A model generated the notes under the pieces. The model was not told the DNA's origin and searched no databases. It saw only the letters and a list, made by a program, of their open reading frames with translations. Below, piece after piece: positions 26,363 through 35,238 of a stretch of DNA of 64,000 nucleotides. Position 1 is the stretch's first letter; every line of letters begins with the position of its first letter. The translations under genes and the position numbers were made by a program. Source of the stretch: a virus; the IMG/VR virus record IMGVR_UViG_3300023184_008808, positions 1 to 64,000 of that record; one strand, 5' to 3'.

Positions 26363-26657
26363 TTTATAATTTTTTAAAACTTTTATCATATGCTTTTTAT
26401 AACTTTAGGGTTTATTTGATTGCCTTAAATAAAAAGCCGTATTAAGTCTTTAAAATAGTATAGTTGATGAATCGACCTTGATTGACGAAAAGCTTTGAGA
26501 GGCAGCAATTCTCAACTATCATTAAATAATTAGCGGTGGTTGAAAAACTAGCTTACAAATAATTTTGTTTGGTGCATTATTGATAATCCCTTGGTGCAAG
26601 CTACGGGATTCTTTCTTTTCATTTACAAAATAATATAGTTCTAACTCTAAATAAGGC
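26363..26657 (+). ncRNA. Non-coding gap with possible small RNA
   Basis: About 295 nt with no gene. It contains TTGAGA/TCTCAA (around 26497-26516), a direct repeat TTGGTGCA (26570s and 26591-26598), and an AATCCC/GGGATT hairpin (26585-26610) with CTTTCTTTTC after it, which looks like a terminator. A -10-like TATAGT near 26457 could start an RNA of about 155 nt. Only weak evidence; it may simply be leader and terminator sequence. Confidence 0.3.
26585..26620 (+). terminator. Probable terminator before phoH
   Basis: AATCCC (26585-26590) pairs with GGGATT (26605-26610), 14-nt loop, followed by the pyrimidine tract CTTTCTTTTC. Confidence 0.5.
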
Positions 26658-27392
26658 ATGTCTAAGCAAAGATCTAAATCTGCCAAATCTTCCAAGGTTG
26701 AAAAACCAACAAATCAACCTTCATCTGGAAAGAGACAGCCTTTTCATTTGGAATTCCTTAACCAAGCACAAAAAATGGCTTGGGCAGCCTTTGATCAACA
26801 CGATGTGTTGTTTTTATTGGGTTCGCCCGGAACAGGTAAGAGTCATCTTGCTTGTGCTTTTGCCATAAGTGAAATTCTTGCTAAAAAGAAAAAGAAAATT
26901 GTTTTGACTCGCCCAATTGTTGAAGCTGGCGAGTCTCTTGGTTATTTGCCCGGAACTTTTGAAGAAAAAGTTAATCCATATATGTTGCCACTTTTTGATT
27001 GTATGGATCGTTGTTTGGGCACTGAAGGTCCGCAAAGAGAAATAGTAAATAAAAGTGTGGAATTAGCTCCTATTGCATACATGAGGGGACGCACTTTCCA
27101 CGATGCTGTTTGTATTTTTGACGAAGCTCAAAATGCAACATTTAATCAATTGAAATTGTTTCTCAGTCGCTTTGGACAAAATAGTAAAGTTATCATTACT
27201 GGAGATCCTTTTCAAAGTGATTTAAGGCCTCAAGATCGTGCTCTTATGCAGATAGTTGATAAACTTTCATCGTTAAAAGGAATTGGAATAATTAACTTTA
27301 AAGCAAGTTCTATCGTGCGTCATCCGCTGATTGGAGCTATTATGGAAAAATTAGAAGGAAAAAAGGAGGAAGATGGCACTTGTAGTTCCTAA
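26658..27392 (+). CDS. phoH: PhoH-like ATPase
   Basis: 244 aa. Walker A GSPGTGKS (55-62), TRPIVEAGESLGYLPG, Walker B CIFDEAQNA, and ITGDPFQSDL, the standard PhoH order. The first ~30 residues are a basic Ser/Lys-rich extension. PhoH is a common phage gene of the SF1-like ATPase class, possibly an RNA helicase; its exact role is unresolved. Confidence 0.93.
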   Translation: MSKQRSKSAKSSKVEKPTNQPSSGKRQPFHLEFLNQAQKMAWAAFDQHDVLFLLGSPGTGKSHLACAFAISEILAKKKKKIVLTRPIVEAGESLGYLPGTFEEKVNPYMLPLFDCMDRCLGTEGPQREIVNKSVELAPIAYMRGRTFHDAVCIFDEAQNATFNQLKLFLSRFGQNSKVIITGDPFQSDLRPQDRALMQIVDKLSSLKGIGIINFKASSIVRHPLIGAIMEKLEGKKEEDGTCSS

Positions 27393-27789
27393 TGAGGGAG
27401 AAATTGAACTCCTTAAAAAAGTTTTAATTAACACTACAGACACAGAAGATTTTCTTTTGCGTTTGTACAATAATAATTACGCACCAGATGAAAACAGTAC
27501 ATTGACTAGCTTTACAGAGGCTGGTTTTACAAATTATTCTGAGAAAACAATTACTCGGGGTGATTGGAGCAATCCTCCAACTATGGACCCACTGAATAAG
27601 GCTCAATGTCAAGTTACAGTTCAATCTTGGACATGTGGTTTGACTGGCAATACTGTTTACGGCTATTACATTGTTGGTAGTGTTTCGGGTAAAATTCTTT
27701 GGGCTGAACAATTCAATGTGGCAAGGGTTTTAGCTGATGGTGACATTTTAAATGTGACACCTATCTTTAATCTCAGCAGCGCCAACTAA
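27373..27789 (+). CDS. Virion structural protein
   Basis: 138 aa. MALVVPNEGEIELLKKVL start and the end VYGYYIVGSVSGKILWAEQF...GDILNVTP are typical of a small virion-associated protein found in many marine and jumbo phages. Overlaps phoH by 20 nt; SD AAAGGAGG. Confidence 0.75.
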   Translation: MALVVPNEGEIELLKKVLINTTDTEDFLLRLYNNNYAPDENSTLTSFTEAGFTNYSEKTITRGDWSNPPTMDPLNKAQCQVTVQSWTCGLTGNTVYGYYIVGSVSGKILWAEQFNVARVLADGDILNVTPIFNLSSAN

Positions 27790-27811
27790 AAATCATTCAT
27801 ATTTTTATATT

Positions 27812-27845
27812 ATCCCCGATTTCAATATTCGGGGATTTACTTTTT
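27812..27845 (+). terminator. Rho-independent terminator
   Basis: ATCCCCGA (27812-27819) pairs with TCGGGGAT (27829-27836); tail TTACTTTTT. Confidence 0.85.
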
Positions 27846-27864
27846 ACTGGTCTACATACCATAT

Positions 27865-29601
27865 ATGACCACATATAACGAGTTGATGTCTGGTGGAATA
27901 GAGAATGGCGATACTGCACTCGTATTTGCTGTATTTAATAATGAATTGATATCGGGCGGGATAGAAAGTGGCGATACTGCACTTGTATTTGCTGTATTTA
28001 ATACAGACATGAGTGCTAGTGGCCTTTTGGCAAATGGTTCTGCTATAGTTAGTTGTGAAATTAACTTTGCCTCTTCTAGTGGAATTGAAATTGGCGGAGA
28101 AGCAATAGTTATAGAAAGAATGGTTTACCGCTCTGATGGTGGTCCTATTCTTACTGGCGGTGCATCTAGTTTTGTTCTTAGATTGTATTTTGAACAGCAA
28201 ATCAATTGGAATGTTAATCAAAATATTTTTGTTGACCAAAATTTTTCTTGGGTAACTGGACTTCCGCCTTTTCGTTGGTGGCGTGTACAGGGATCTTGTA
28301 ATTATCCAACAGCAGCTGGAAGTGGATTGCCTACAGGAGATCAATTTCCCGGCGGTCTTGATGTCATGGGCATAGAAACTGATGATGTTAAGTGTGTTGG
28401 TGCAATTGGAAAGCAACAATTTATTCAGCAGATTCTTGCAAGAACAGCATCAGAAGTTTGTGAAGAGCTAAGAAAAAGTAAGCTAGATTGGCAAATAGTT
28501 GGAATGAAAAGATGGAGTCGCCCTGCTGATCCTTCTGTTGTTCAAGCACAAGAGCAAGCTGGAATAGCTGATTATGGGAATAAATTGGAAGATGTGCCAT
28601 ATCAAACTTTGCCTGCATGTATTGAATTTACTTTTCAAACCAAAGCCATCACTCATATTCGTGCCACGACAATTTTAATTGATAGTTTGTACTTTTATGC
28701 AGGTTCAGGTACTATAAGAACTAGTGGTGCTGCTGATACTGATATTTTAAGTGGCGGAACTACTCCAACTGTTGCGTCGTTTAATTATGTTAGCAATGGT
28801 CAAATTATTGAGACTGGTGGATCAGCAATAGTAATAAGTTCTGTGGATGTTGATCACATTACCGAAATGTTGGTGACAACAACAATTGAAGAAAATGTTG
28901 TTTTTACAATTCAAGATAATTTGCCATCAATTATACCGCCATCAAATTCTACTGCTACAGGTTGTGCAACTTGTGGTGCAATGCCTTTACAAATTTTCTT
29001 GCAAAATAATTTGAACAATCCAAGTATTTTATATAATTTCTTGCAACGCAATGGTTATACTTTCCCTAATATTATCACGATGAATTATAATGCTAGACTT
29101 GAAACATGGGTTTCTCAATTGCATTATGCTGGAATTTCTGATAATGAGTCTTGGAGATTTAGCTTTGAAATGGGATGTGTGACTGAATATGGTGCTGAAA
29201 GTACAGGAACTCCTGCCATTAAGTTTGCAATTAGCATAATGAAAAAAAATATTGATACAAATACAGATTATGATACACGAATTATTGTTTTGTTTCCTTC
29301 AATAGAATTTTGTAGCACTATCAATAACTTTCTTGAGGATTTTCCTTTTTCAATTGATATAAAAGCCTTTTTTGTAAATGCTCCAAATTCTATTGCACCA
29401 ATTACAGTGTTGGTGTATGATAAAATAGGCATTTTTAGTTCAACTTATTGGGCATCTAATCCAAACCTTAATTTAAGGTTATCGAGCACAAGTAGTTCTA
29501 CAATAGAAGAAAAGCTTGATATTACTTCATTTTTACCTAAGCAAAATACTTTAATAGCACAGGGGTTAAATATCGCTGAGGCTGCGATTCAATTGGAGTA
29601 A
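27865..29601 (+). CDS. Probable virion protein with duplicated N-terminal unit
   Basis: 578 aa. Residues 6-26 and 27-47 are near-identical 21-aa units (SGGIExGDTALVFAVFN), followed by more diverged GG/AIV-rich units. The central and C-terminal parts are beta-rich with a CATCG motif (residues ~371-375). Probably a large baseplate or tail protein from context and composition; no named family recognised. Confidence 0.65.
   Translation: MTTYNELMSGGIENGDTALVFAVFNNELISGGIESGDTALVFAVFNTDMSASGLLANGSAIVSCEINFASSSGIEIGGEAIVIERMVYRSDGGPILTGGASSFVLRLYFEQQINWNVNQNIFVDQNFSWVTGLPPFRWWRVQGSCNYPTAAGSGLPTGDQFPGGLDVMGIETDDVKCVGAIGKQQFIQQILARTASEVCEELRKSKLDWQIVGMKRWSRPADPSVVQAQEQAGIADYGNKLEDVPYQTLPACIEFTFQTKAITHIRATTILIDSLYFYAGSGTIRTSGAADTDILSGGTTPTVASFNYVSNGQIIETGGSAIVISSVDVDHITEMLVTTTIEENVVFTIQDNLPSIIPPSNSTATGCATCGAMPLQIFLQNNLNNPSILYNFLQRNGYTFPNIITMNYNARLETWVSQLHYAGISDNESWRFSFEMGCVTEYGAESTGTPAIKFAISIMKKNIDTNTDYDTRIIVLFPSIEFCSTINNFLEDFPFSIDIKAFFVNAPNSIAPITVLVYDKIGIFSSTYWASNPNLNLRLSSTSSSTIEEKLDITSFLPKQNTLIAQGLNIAEAAIQLE
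27880..28005 (+). repeat. Tandem duplication, 2 x 63 nt
   Basis: 27880-27942 and 27943-28005 are in-frame copies, almost identical over their second halves (GGCGATACTGCACT then GTATTTGCTGTATTTAATA). A recent duplication inside the structural gene. Confidence 0.85.
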
Positions 29602-29604
29602 TTT

Positions 29605-29952
29605 ATGGAATTTTATTTACTTTGTGCGGTTTTGCTTGTTAGTTTAATTTGTTTAACTTTAACTTTTTTTCTTTCAATCTATGTGGTAAGATCCATGGAC
29701 AGGACTACGATGATGATTCGTGATTTATCATCTATTATTTCTGAGCCTTTGGCCACACAAGCATTGACAAATTCAGATGTGGAGTCACAAGTTAAGACTT
29801 GGGATCAAAAATACGAGGAAGATCTTGAAATGATTCAGCGACGAATTCGTCAAGCTTCTGGTCTTACTGATTTGCGGGATGGCACCTCGTATAATACCCC
29901 TCCTGCTCCCAATTCTCAAGCAGCTGAAGGCCTTAAAATTGTAGATCGTTGA
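29605..29952 (+). CDS. Membrane-anchored hypothetical protein
   Basis: 115 aa; N-terminal membrane segment FYLLCAVLLVSLICLTLTFFLSI, split here by eye at residues 3-25, then a polar helical region ending in a Pro-rich tail. SD TTGGAG. Function unknown. Confidence 0.7.
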   Translation: MEFYLLCAVLLVSLICLTLTFFLSIYVVRSMDRTTMMIRDLSSIISEPLATQALTNSDVESQVKTWDQKYEEDLEMIQRRIRQASGLTDLRDGTSYNTPPAPNSQAAEGLKIVDR

Positions 29953-29965
29953 GTTGGCATAAAGG

Positions 29966-30991
29966 ATGAGCCAAATGCGTAGCAGTTCCGTAAAATACCG
30001 CAACTTAAATAGTTCTAGGCGTTTTGGTGTTGAAATTGAAATGGGTCATGAGATTAAGAAGAAACAGGTTCAAGTCCTTCTCAACAAACATTCACTTTAT
30101 CCTACAGTTATAACAAGATATGCTCTTAGTTCTAATAATTTATATTGGCATGTTAAAGATGATGCTACTTGCGGGATTCATGGAAGATATGGCCCAAAAG
30201 GTGTAGAAATAGCTTCTTATATTGGATCTGGCATAGGTGATATTGATCATATTTCTAATACGGCTGAAAAACTAGCTCAATCAGGATGTCGAGTTAATGA
30301 CAATTGTGGTTTGCACATTCACGCCGAGGTGCTTGATTTAACTCCTGCTCAAATTGGGGTTGTTATGGCACATTGGATTAAATTTGAACATTTATTAAGT
30401 TTGGCTTTGCCTGTTCGTCGTAGAAACAATGAATTTTGTCGTTACACTATTCATCCTTGTGCTTCTAGTGCTGATTACTGTGGTAAAATTGTACGACAAG
30501 AAACTTATGATGCAATTTCTTTTTGCAATATGATTATGCCTCAAAATATTGCAATTTATGATAATCATGATCGTAGGATAAATCTGAATCTTGTTAATTT
30601 GGCTCGTAGTTTGTTTCACAAAAACTCTTATCGAAGAACCATGGAACTTCGTTGGCCAGAAGGAACTCTTGATGCCAGAGATATTCGTTGTTGGCTACAT
30701 CTTTTTTTAAGTTTTATTGAAAACACAAAGAATCGTTCTATGCCAAAGAATTTGTATTCTTGCGATCTTGATGAAGGATTGTCTTATCTTGGAATGAATC
30801 ATGAACGAGGCAAATTTATTATTTTAAGTCAGGGTCTTTTTGAAACAAAAACTTGGTTTCTTGAAAGAATTTTAAAATTTTACAAAGAAAATGTGGACTT
30901 TTCTCATAATCCAATTTATGCTGCATCGGTTGCTATTAGCACTCAAAAGGCTTTACGAAAGATGTGGCATCCTGTTCGCAAATACAATTGA
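29966..30991 (+). CDS. Amidoligase-like enzyme
   Basis: 341 aa. Matches the putative amidoligase family: RRFGVEIEMG at the start, GVEIASYIGSG, then CRVNDNCGLHIHAEVLDLTP (G.vN..cGlHiHv), and MELRWPEGTLDARD late in the protein. These enzymes belong to the glutamine-synthetase/ATP-dependent ligase fold and are predicted to form amide bonds between an amine and a carboxylate on peptides. Start 29966 or 29975. A gamma-glutamylcyclotransferase-like gene, a frequent partner in amidoligase systems, is at 56886. Confidence 0.78.
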   Translation: MSQMRSSSVKYRNLNSSRRFGVEIEMGHEIKKKQVQVLLNKHSLYPTVITRYALSSNNLYWHVKDDATCGIHGRYGPKGVEIASYIGSGIGDIDHISNTAEKLAQSGCRVNDNCGLHIHAEVLDLTPAQIGVVMAHWIKFEHLLSLALPVRRRNNEFCRYTIHPCASSADYCGKIVRQETYDAISFCNMIMPQNIAIYDNHDRRINLNLVNLARSLFHKNSYRRTMELRWPEGTLDARDIRCWLHLFLSFIENTKNRSMPKNLYSCDLDEGLSYLGMNHERGKFIILSQGLFETKTWFLERILKFYKENVDFSHNPIYAASVAISTQKALRKMWHPVRKYN

Positions 30992-31015
30992 AAAGCTTTG
31001 AAATGTGTATATAAT
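30988..31015 (+). promoter_or_regulatory. Promoter TTGAAA-N16-TATAAT
   Basis: -35 TTGAAA (30988-30993), -10 TATAAT (31010-31015), in front of a sigma-like gene at 31067. Confidence 0.65.
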
Positions 31016-31066
31016 TTAACAACTGAATTACTTTAACTTACTTTCAACATTACCAAGGAACTTTAA

Positions 31067-31600
31067 ATGACTACTGCAAATTACCATAATCTTGTATTGA
31101 ATAATGTTTCTATGGCCAAAAAAATGGCTCGATCTCGCAAGAGATCTACTTATAATATAACTTTTGATGAATTGGAATCAGCTGCAATGCTTGGCCTTGT
31201 TCAAGCAGCCAATTCTTATGGAGATCAAGAAAAAGATCTTTTTCCTCGTTATGCTAAATTTCGCATTTATGGTGCTATGAATGATTATCTTAGGGAACTT
31301 GGTTGGGGACCTAGAAATAAATGGTTGAATCGAGATTTTAATTTTTGTATTGAAGAAATACCTGAGGTTATTGTTGATCGTGATACTAATGATTTTTTTG
31401 ACATATTGTTAGAATGTTTGCCTGTCAACCATCGAGTCATGATGAAAAGATACTATATTGATGGTGACAAAATCACTAAAATTTCTAATGATTTTAAACT
31501 TGCAGAATCAAGAATTTCACAAATACTTACAAATTCTAGATTAAAGCTGCAAGAGGTATGGGAAGATAGGCGTTATGAATTGTGGAAATTGGTAGCTTAA
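31067..31600 (+). CDS. Sigma-70 family factor (short, FliA-like)
   Basis: 177 aa. Region 2: ITFDELESAAMLGLVQAANS and FPRYAKFRIYGAMNDYLREL, close to FliA/SigF-type (D.LlS.G..GL..A...YD....F..YA..RI+GAM.D.LR). Region 4: LPVNHRVMMKRYYIDG...ITKISNDFKLAESRISQIL. Region 3 is short. Probably directs RNA polymerase to a subset of phage promoters; a nonstandard role cannot be excluded. Confidence 0.85.
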   Translation: MTTANYHNLVLNNVSMAKKMARSRKRSTYNITFDELESAAMLGLVQAANSYGDQEKDLFPRYAKFRIYGAMNDYLRELGWGPRNKWLNRDFNFCIEEIPEVIVDRDTNDFFDILLECLPVNHRVMMKRYYIDGDKITKISNDFKLAESRISQILTNSRLKLQEVWEDRRYELWKLVA

Positions 31601-31618
31601 ATAAGGTAGGAGAGCGCT

Positions 31619-32533
31619 ATGAATGCTTTAGTCATTTTATTAGGTTTACTTTTGACTCCTGATCAAAAATCTGTGAAGTCTCCCATTATTACACCTGATT
31701 TAAATCCTTCAAAACAAGAAGTTGAGCCTTCTGTTATAGAAGCACCACTTGAAGATCCAGAGCTTAAAAATCTTGAATGGAATCGTTATGTCACTAAGAA
31801 TTTTACAATTCTTAGCATTGACAATGAACGAGGTAAGTTGCTTGCTGAAAACATTGAGGCCATGAAAGCTTCTGCTTTAGTTAGATGGGGTTTTCCAGAT
31901 GTAACTTTCACAAAAGAATGTCGAGTATTTTGTGTTCCTTCTTACAGTTTGTTAAAGAAATTTTTTAATATTAACTCTGGTCGTGTTCAAAGTCGCAAGG
32001 ATTTAAATGTAATTTGGTTTGTGCTTGATGATAAACCTAGTAAAGCTATTTTGCCTTTGATAACTCAAATTGCTTTGAATGAATATGAAATTGCTCAAAA
32101 GACTATTTTGCCTTTTTGGTTTAAGCGTGGGGCTTTTATTTTGAATGGCCCTGTTGCAGACATTCGTCAAGAATTAACCAATTTTAATGATATTGCTCGT
32201 AAAGAGCAGTTTACTCATACGGCTGAACAAATGCTTGTTAGCACCGAAGAAGAATATAACAAGCAAAGTGCCGAAAACAAAAAGATATATGATGAGCAGG
32301 CCGTTTGTTTGTGTCTGCTTTTACGCAAAGAGTTTGGAGAAGTAAAGTTGCAGGGTTTTTTAAGAATTCTCTCTCGTAATAAACCTGATATTGCAATAGC
32401 TGTTGTTTATTTTTTCAAAGATTTGGCTAGCTTAGATAAAAGCTATGTTAGATTCATGAAAGATTTATCTGCGGATATTGTGCGAAATGAAACTCCTGAT
32501 TCTTATTTGATAATTACACCCGTTCAGAAGTAA
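31619..32533 (+). CDS. Hypothetical exported protein, possibly peptidase MA-like
   Basis: 304 aa. Short hydrophobic N-terminus (NALVILLGLLLTP) may act as an export signal. The body (TKNFTILSID..., ...CRVFCVPSY..., ILPFWFKRGAFI) recalls peptidase MA-like proteins, where the last motif is PxWLxEGxA, but the HExxH helix is absent (ITQIALNEYEIA instead). SD AGGAGAG. Assignment tentative. Confidence 0.6.
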   Translation: MNALVILLGLLLTPDQKSVKSPIITPDLNPSKQEVEPSVIEAPLEDPELKNLEWNRYVTKNFTILSIDNERGKLLAENIEAMKASALVRWGFPDVTFTKECRVFCVPSYSLLKKFFNINSGRVQSRKDLNVIWFVLDDKPSKAILPLITQIALNEYEIAQKTILPFWFKRGAFILNGPVADIRQELTNFNDIARKEQFTHTAEQMLVSTEEEYNKQSAENKKIYDEQAVCLCLLLRKEFGEVKLQGFLRILSRNKPDIAIAVVYFFKDLASLDKSYVRFMKDLSADIVRNETPDSYLIITPVQK

Positions 32534-32541
32534 GGAGCAAC

Positions 32542-32841
32542 ATGTTTTTGCTTTTATCTTGGCTTATATTTGGTTTACTTGTTGGTTGGATTTCTAAGAA
32601 GCTTCATCCGGGCGATGACCCAGTTGGTTTTATTCCTACAGTTGGAATTGGTGTTGCTGGTTCATTCATAGGAGGAGCAATCAATTGGTTGCTTGGAATG
32701 GGTAGTCAACCTTTTCAGGCATCAGGTTTAATTATGTCAATTCTTGGAGGCATCGTGGCTTGTGCCGTTTGGCGTTGGTATAATTTGAAGTTTTCTGAAA
32801 ATGGTCCTAAAAGTTTTTTTACAGGCAAGTCACTCCGTTAA
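32542..32841 (+). CDS. GlsB/YeaQ/YmgE-like membrane protein
   Basis: 99 aa; three membrane segments with the family pattern LSWLIFGLLVGWISKKLHPG, IPTVGIGVAGSFIGGAIN and GLIMSILGGIVACAVWRW. Often annotated transglycosylase-associated; the family has no proven enzyme activity and is stress-linked in bacteria. SD AAGGAG. Confidence 0.8.
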   Translation: MFLLLSWLIFGLLVGWISKKLHPGDDPVGFIPTVGIGVAGSFIGGAINWLLGMGSQPFQASGLIMSILGGIVACAVWRWYNLKFSENGPKSFFTGKSLR

Positions 32842-32866
32842 ATTATCTGAGAGCAAGGAAAGTTGA

Positions 32867-33088
32867 ATGCTCGACCCCAAAGTTGTTGAAAAGTTGAAAG
32901 AAAAATATCCTAATCTTCACCCTTTGCTTTTTCACAGGTCAGTTGAAAGAGCAAAGAGTAATGGTGATCTTTTTGATATTCTTGATACAGTTCCTGAAAA
33001 ATATCCTGTGCGATGGTGTGAGCGTGAATGCCGTTGGATAGAGGTTAATGATCTTTATTTATTAGATGATTTTGAACAACTCCAGTAG
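32867..33088 (+). CDS. Small hypothetical protein
   Basis: 73 aa, charged, with RWCERECRW motif. No family recognised. SD AAGGAAAG. Confidence 0.65.
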   Translation: MLDPKVVEKLKEKYPNLHPLLFHRSVERAKSNGDLFDILDTVPEKYPVRWCERECRWIEVNDLYLLDDFEQLQ

Positions 33089-33099
33089 TAACATTACCT

Positions 33100-33753
33100 A
33101 TGCGACTCTATGAAGAATATTTGCAGCGACATGGCATCGTTGATGTTCCATTGGTGCATCACTCTTCTTATTCCAGTATTTTTTTAAATTTACCTCATAG
33201 CTTAGATTTGCAAAATCTTTCTATATGGGAATCTATTCACAATAACACTAATGTTCGTGCTGGATTTTTAGAAGTTGTTTGGAGTAAATCAGAAAATCGT
33301 CCGGGGCGTTATAATTTAGGATTTTATTATATCGGTCATGATTCTTATTATAATGGAAACATAAGATTTAAATATCATAAGGTAGTTGAATTGCTATGGG
33401 ACGAATATGAGTTTTACATTTTCAATCTTGTAAACTCATTGAACTCTTCTCATTTGTTTCATAGTGAAAGCAAGGCAATATTAGCTGGTTGGGAGTTGTT
33501 TGTGCATGGTTGTGATTACTTTTTCTCTCAACAAAGCGGAGATTTAAAATATCTTTTGTTTCACAGCTTAGATAAAGAAAATGATGAATCCTATAGATTG
33601 GGTTACATCAATGAAGTATTGCGTAGAATTTATAATTCTCAACCTTTGTTAGTAAGATATTGGGAAGAAGAAATTTTGAATCGTATACGCAATCAGTCTG
33701 AATGGTTGATAAAATTGATTGAATTAAAATGCAAAAAAAATACGCACCAGTAA
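33100..33753 (+). CDS. Hypothetical protein
   Basis: 217 aa, rich in aromatic residues (YYNGN, YYIGHDSYYNG), mostly helical in the second half. No family recognised. Overlaps the next gene by 25 nt. Confidence 0.7.
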   Translation: MRLYEEYLQRHGIVDVPLVHHSSYSSIFLNLPHSLDLQNLSIWESIHNNTNVRAGFLEVVWSKSENRPGRYNLGFYYIGHDSYYNGNIRFKYHKVVELLWDEYEFYIFNLVNSLNSSHLFHSESKAILAGWELFVHGCDYFFSQQSGDLKYLLFHSLDKENDESYRLGYINEVLRRIYNSQPLLVRYWEEEILNRIRNQSEWLIKLIELKCKKNTHQ

Positions 33754-34547
33754 GAGTTAAAAATCCCTCAGCTAAGAATGTCTTAATTCGATTGTTGCAA
33801 GGACAACAACTTAATCTTGTATTTGATAAACCTAATTTTTTAGAATATAAAATTGATATTGCAGGATCTTTTCTTGCTGTGGATGATATTATTCAAATAA
33901 ATTCTGGTTGGGTTGCAAATATAACTCAAAAAAATCAAGATGTTAATTTGGAAAGCGCTTTATTTTTGGGCGAAATAAGTTTATACAATAATGACAATAT
34001 AAAAAGTTCTAGCTTGTGTGTTGTAACCAATGCATCGAACAATGATGTTCTGCGAATAGTTAATCCTACAGACTGCAACATTAGTGTTGAGCCTCATCAA
34101 GTTCTTGAAGTTGTGTTTAAAGGAAAAAGTTTGACAGAGCGTTGGGTGCCATTTCCAAGTGGCAAAGAAATGGTTCTTGAACAAATTCAGCATTCATTTA
34201 ACAAGTCTTGCAACATTAAAAATTTTGATCTAATATTTGAAGAAACTCATCGATTCAGATTTAATGCTGCAAGTATTGAATATTTGTCTGAAAAACCAGT
34301 AGGAAAATATGATGGCGGCAATTTATTTTTTACAGGCTTTGGTCGAAATTGTACGCTTGGTATTACATGTTCTTGGAAAGGAAAAGGACAACTTTATAAT
34401 GCACTTTTGTTGCCAAAACATATTGGATCAACATCTCCTTTTAAAGGATGGGGTCGCATTAAAAAGTGTTTGCATTCTGAAGTTACTTTGTGCAAAATAG
34501 ATTGTCCATCTATAGAAACAGGTTGTGTTATATTAACATCAGGATAA
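33729..34547 (+). CDS. Hypothetical protein
   Basis: 272 aa, beta-rich, with several Cys in the last 100 residues. No family recognised. Translationally coupled to the preceding gene by overlap. Confidence 0.7.
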   Translation: MQKKYAPVRVKNPSAKNVLIRLLQGQQLNLVFDKPNFLEYKIDIAGSFLAVDDIIQINSGWVANITQKNQDVNLESALFLGEISLYNNDNIKSSSLCVVTNASNNDVLRIVNPTDCNISVEPHQVLEVVFKGKSLTERWVPFPSGKEMVLEQIQHSFNKSCNIKNFDLIFEETHRFRFNAASIEYLSEKPVGKYDGGNLFFTGFGRNCTLGITCSWKGKGQLYNALLLPKHIGSTSPFKGWGRIKKCLHSEVTLCKIDCPSIETGCVILTSG

Positions 34548-34551
34548 ATTT

Positions 34552-35211
34552 ATGAAAATTGAATTTTTACCTGATAGGAATATAACGCTTGTTTATTGTT
34601 CTCCCCCTATTGGTAACTTTGGTCTTGAACATTTTGATGGTCACATTACAGTTTGGGATCATTGTCGTGAACAATTTGCTGTTAAATATACAGAAAAAAT
34701 TGCTGGTTTTTACATGTCTCACAATCAGGGCGTGGGAAATAATATTGCTCGTTTTTTAACGAAATTTGAGCGTATTGTAAAGACTAGTGGTCGTTATAAA
34801 AATATGAAATATAGTAAATTTGCCAAAACAAATAATCCTTTGATTATTTACATTGAACCAAGTGATTTTTGGCGGAACTGTTATTTCAAGCGTTCTCTTC
34901 TTACAATTCTTGTTCGTTGTGGAATGAATTATGATTTTAAAAAAGACAATTTTGATGACGCTCTTTTTAGTGTAGATTATAAAGAATCAACCTATCTTAA
35001 AGAAACCAAGCCTGCTGTTTTGCGATTTATGTTTGGATTTACACACTATAACGGTGTTGTTCCTCCATTTCTTGAAACAACTGTTTTAAAACATGGTTGG
35101 CGTGAAGAGTTTCAAAAACTTGATGAAACAGCTATTCGCAATCGTTTAATTTTGCCTCCCGGAATTAAAAAGCAACCTAATATTGTTGGTGCAGAATCGC
35201 TTTGGGTTTAG
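34552..35211 (+). CDS. Conserved hypothetical protein, paralogue of 7442
   Basis: 219 aa. Shares with 7442-8011 the order: N-terminal strand region, WDHCREQF/WWYCREIF, SHNQGVGNNIARF/SHVRGHGQGVAAF, a short Lys-rich linker, FWRNCYFKRSLLTILVRCG, KKDNFDDA, KHGWREEFQKL. The conserved block suggests a fold with a shared, unknown function. No database family recognised. Confidence 0.78.
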   Translation: MKIEFLPDRNITLVYCSPPIGNFGLEHFDGHITVWDHCREQFAVKYTEKIAGFYMSHNQGVGNNIARFLTKFERIVKTSGRYKNMKYSKFAKTNNPLIIYIEPSDFWRNCYFKRSLLTILVRCGMNYDFKKDNFDDALFSVDYKESTYLKETKPAVLRFMFGFTHYNGVVPPFLETTVLKHGWREEFQKLDETAIRNRLILPPGIKKQPNIVGAESLWV

Positions 35212-35233
35212 CCTTCCTAGATATGGTAGGAGG
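35212..35233 (+). promoter_or_regulatory. Hairpin that can mask the SD of 35239
   Basis: CCTTCCTA (one bulged T) pairs with TAGGAGG (35227-35233) across a 7-nt loop. GGAGG is the SD for the ATG at 35239. Confidence 0.55.
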
Positions 35234-35238
35234 TAACC

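Noticed and set aside
27844-28419. Long minus-strand open frame (191 codons)
   Set aside because: Shadow of the structural gene at 27865; the composition is atypical and it has no SD.
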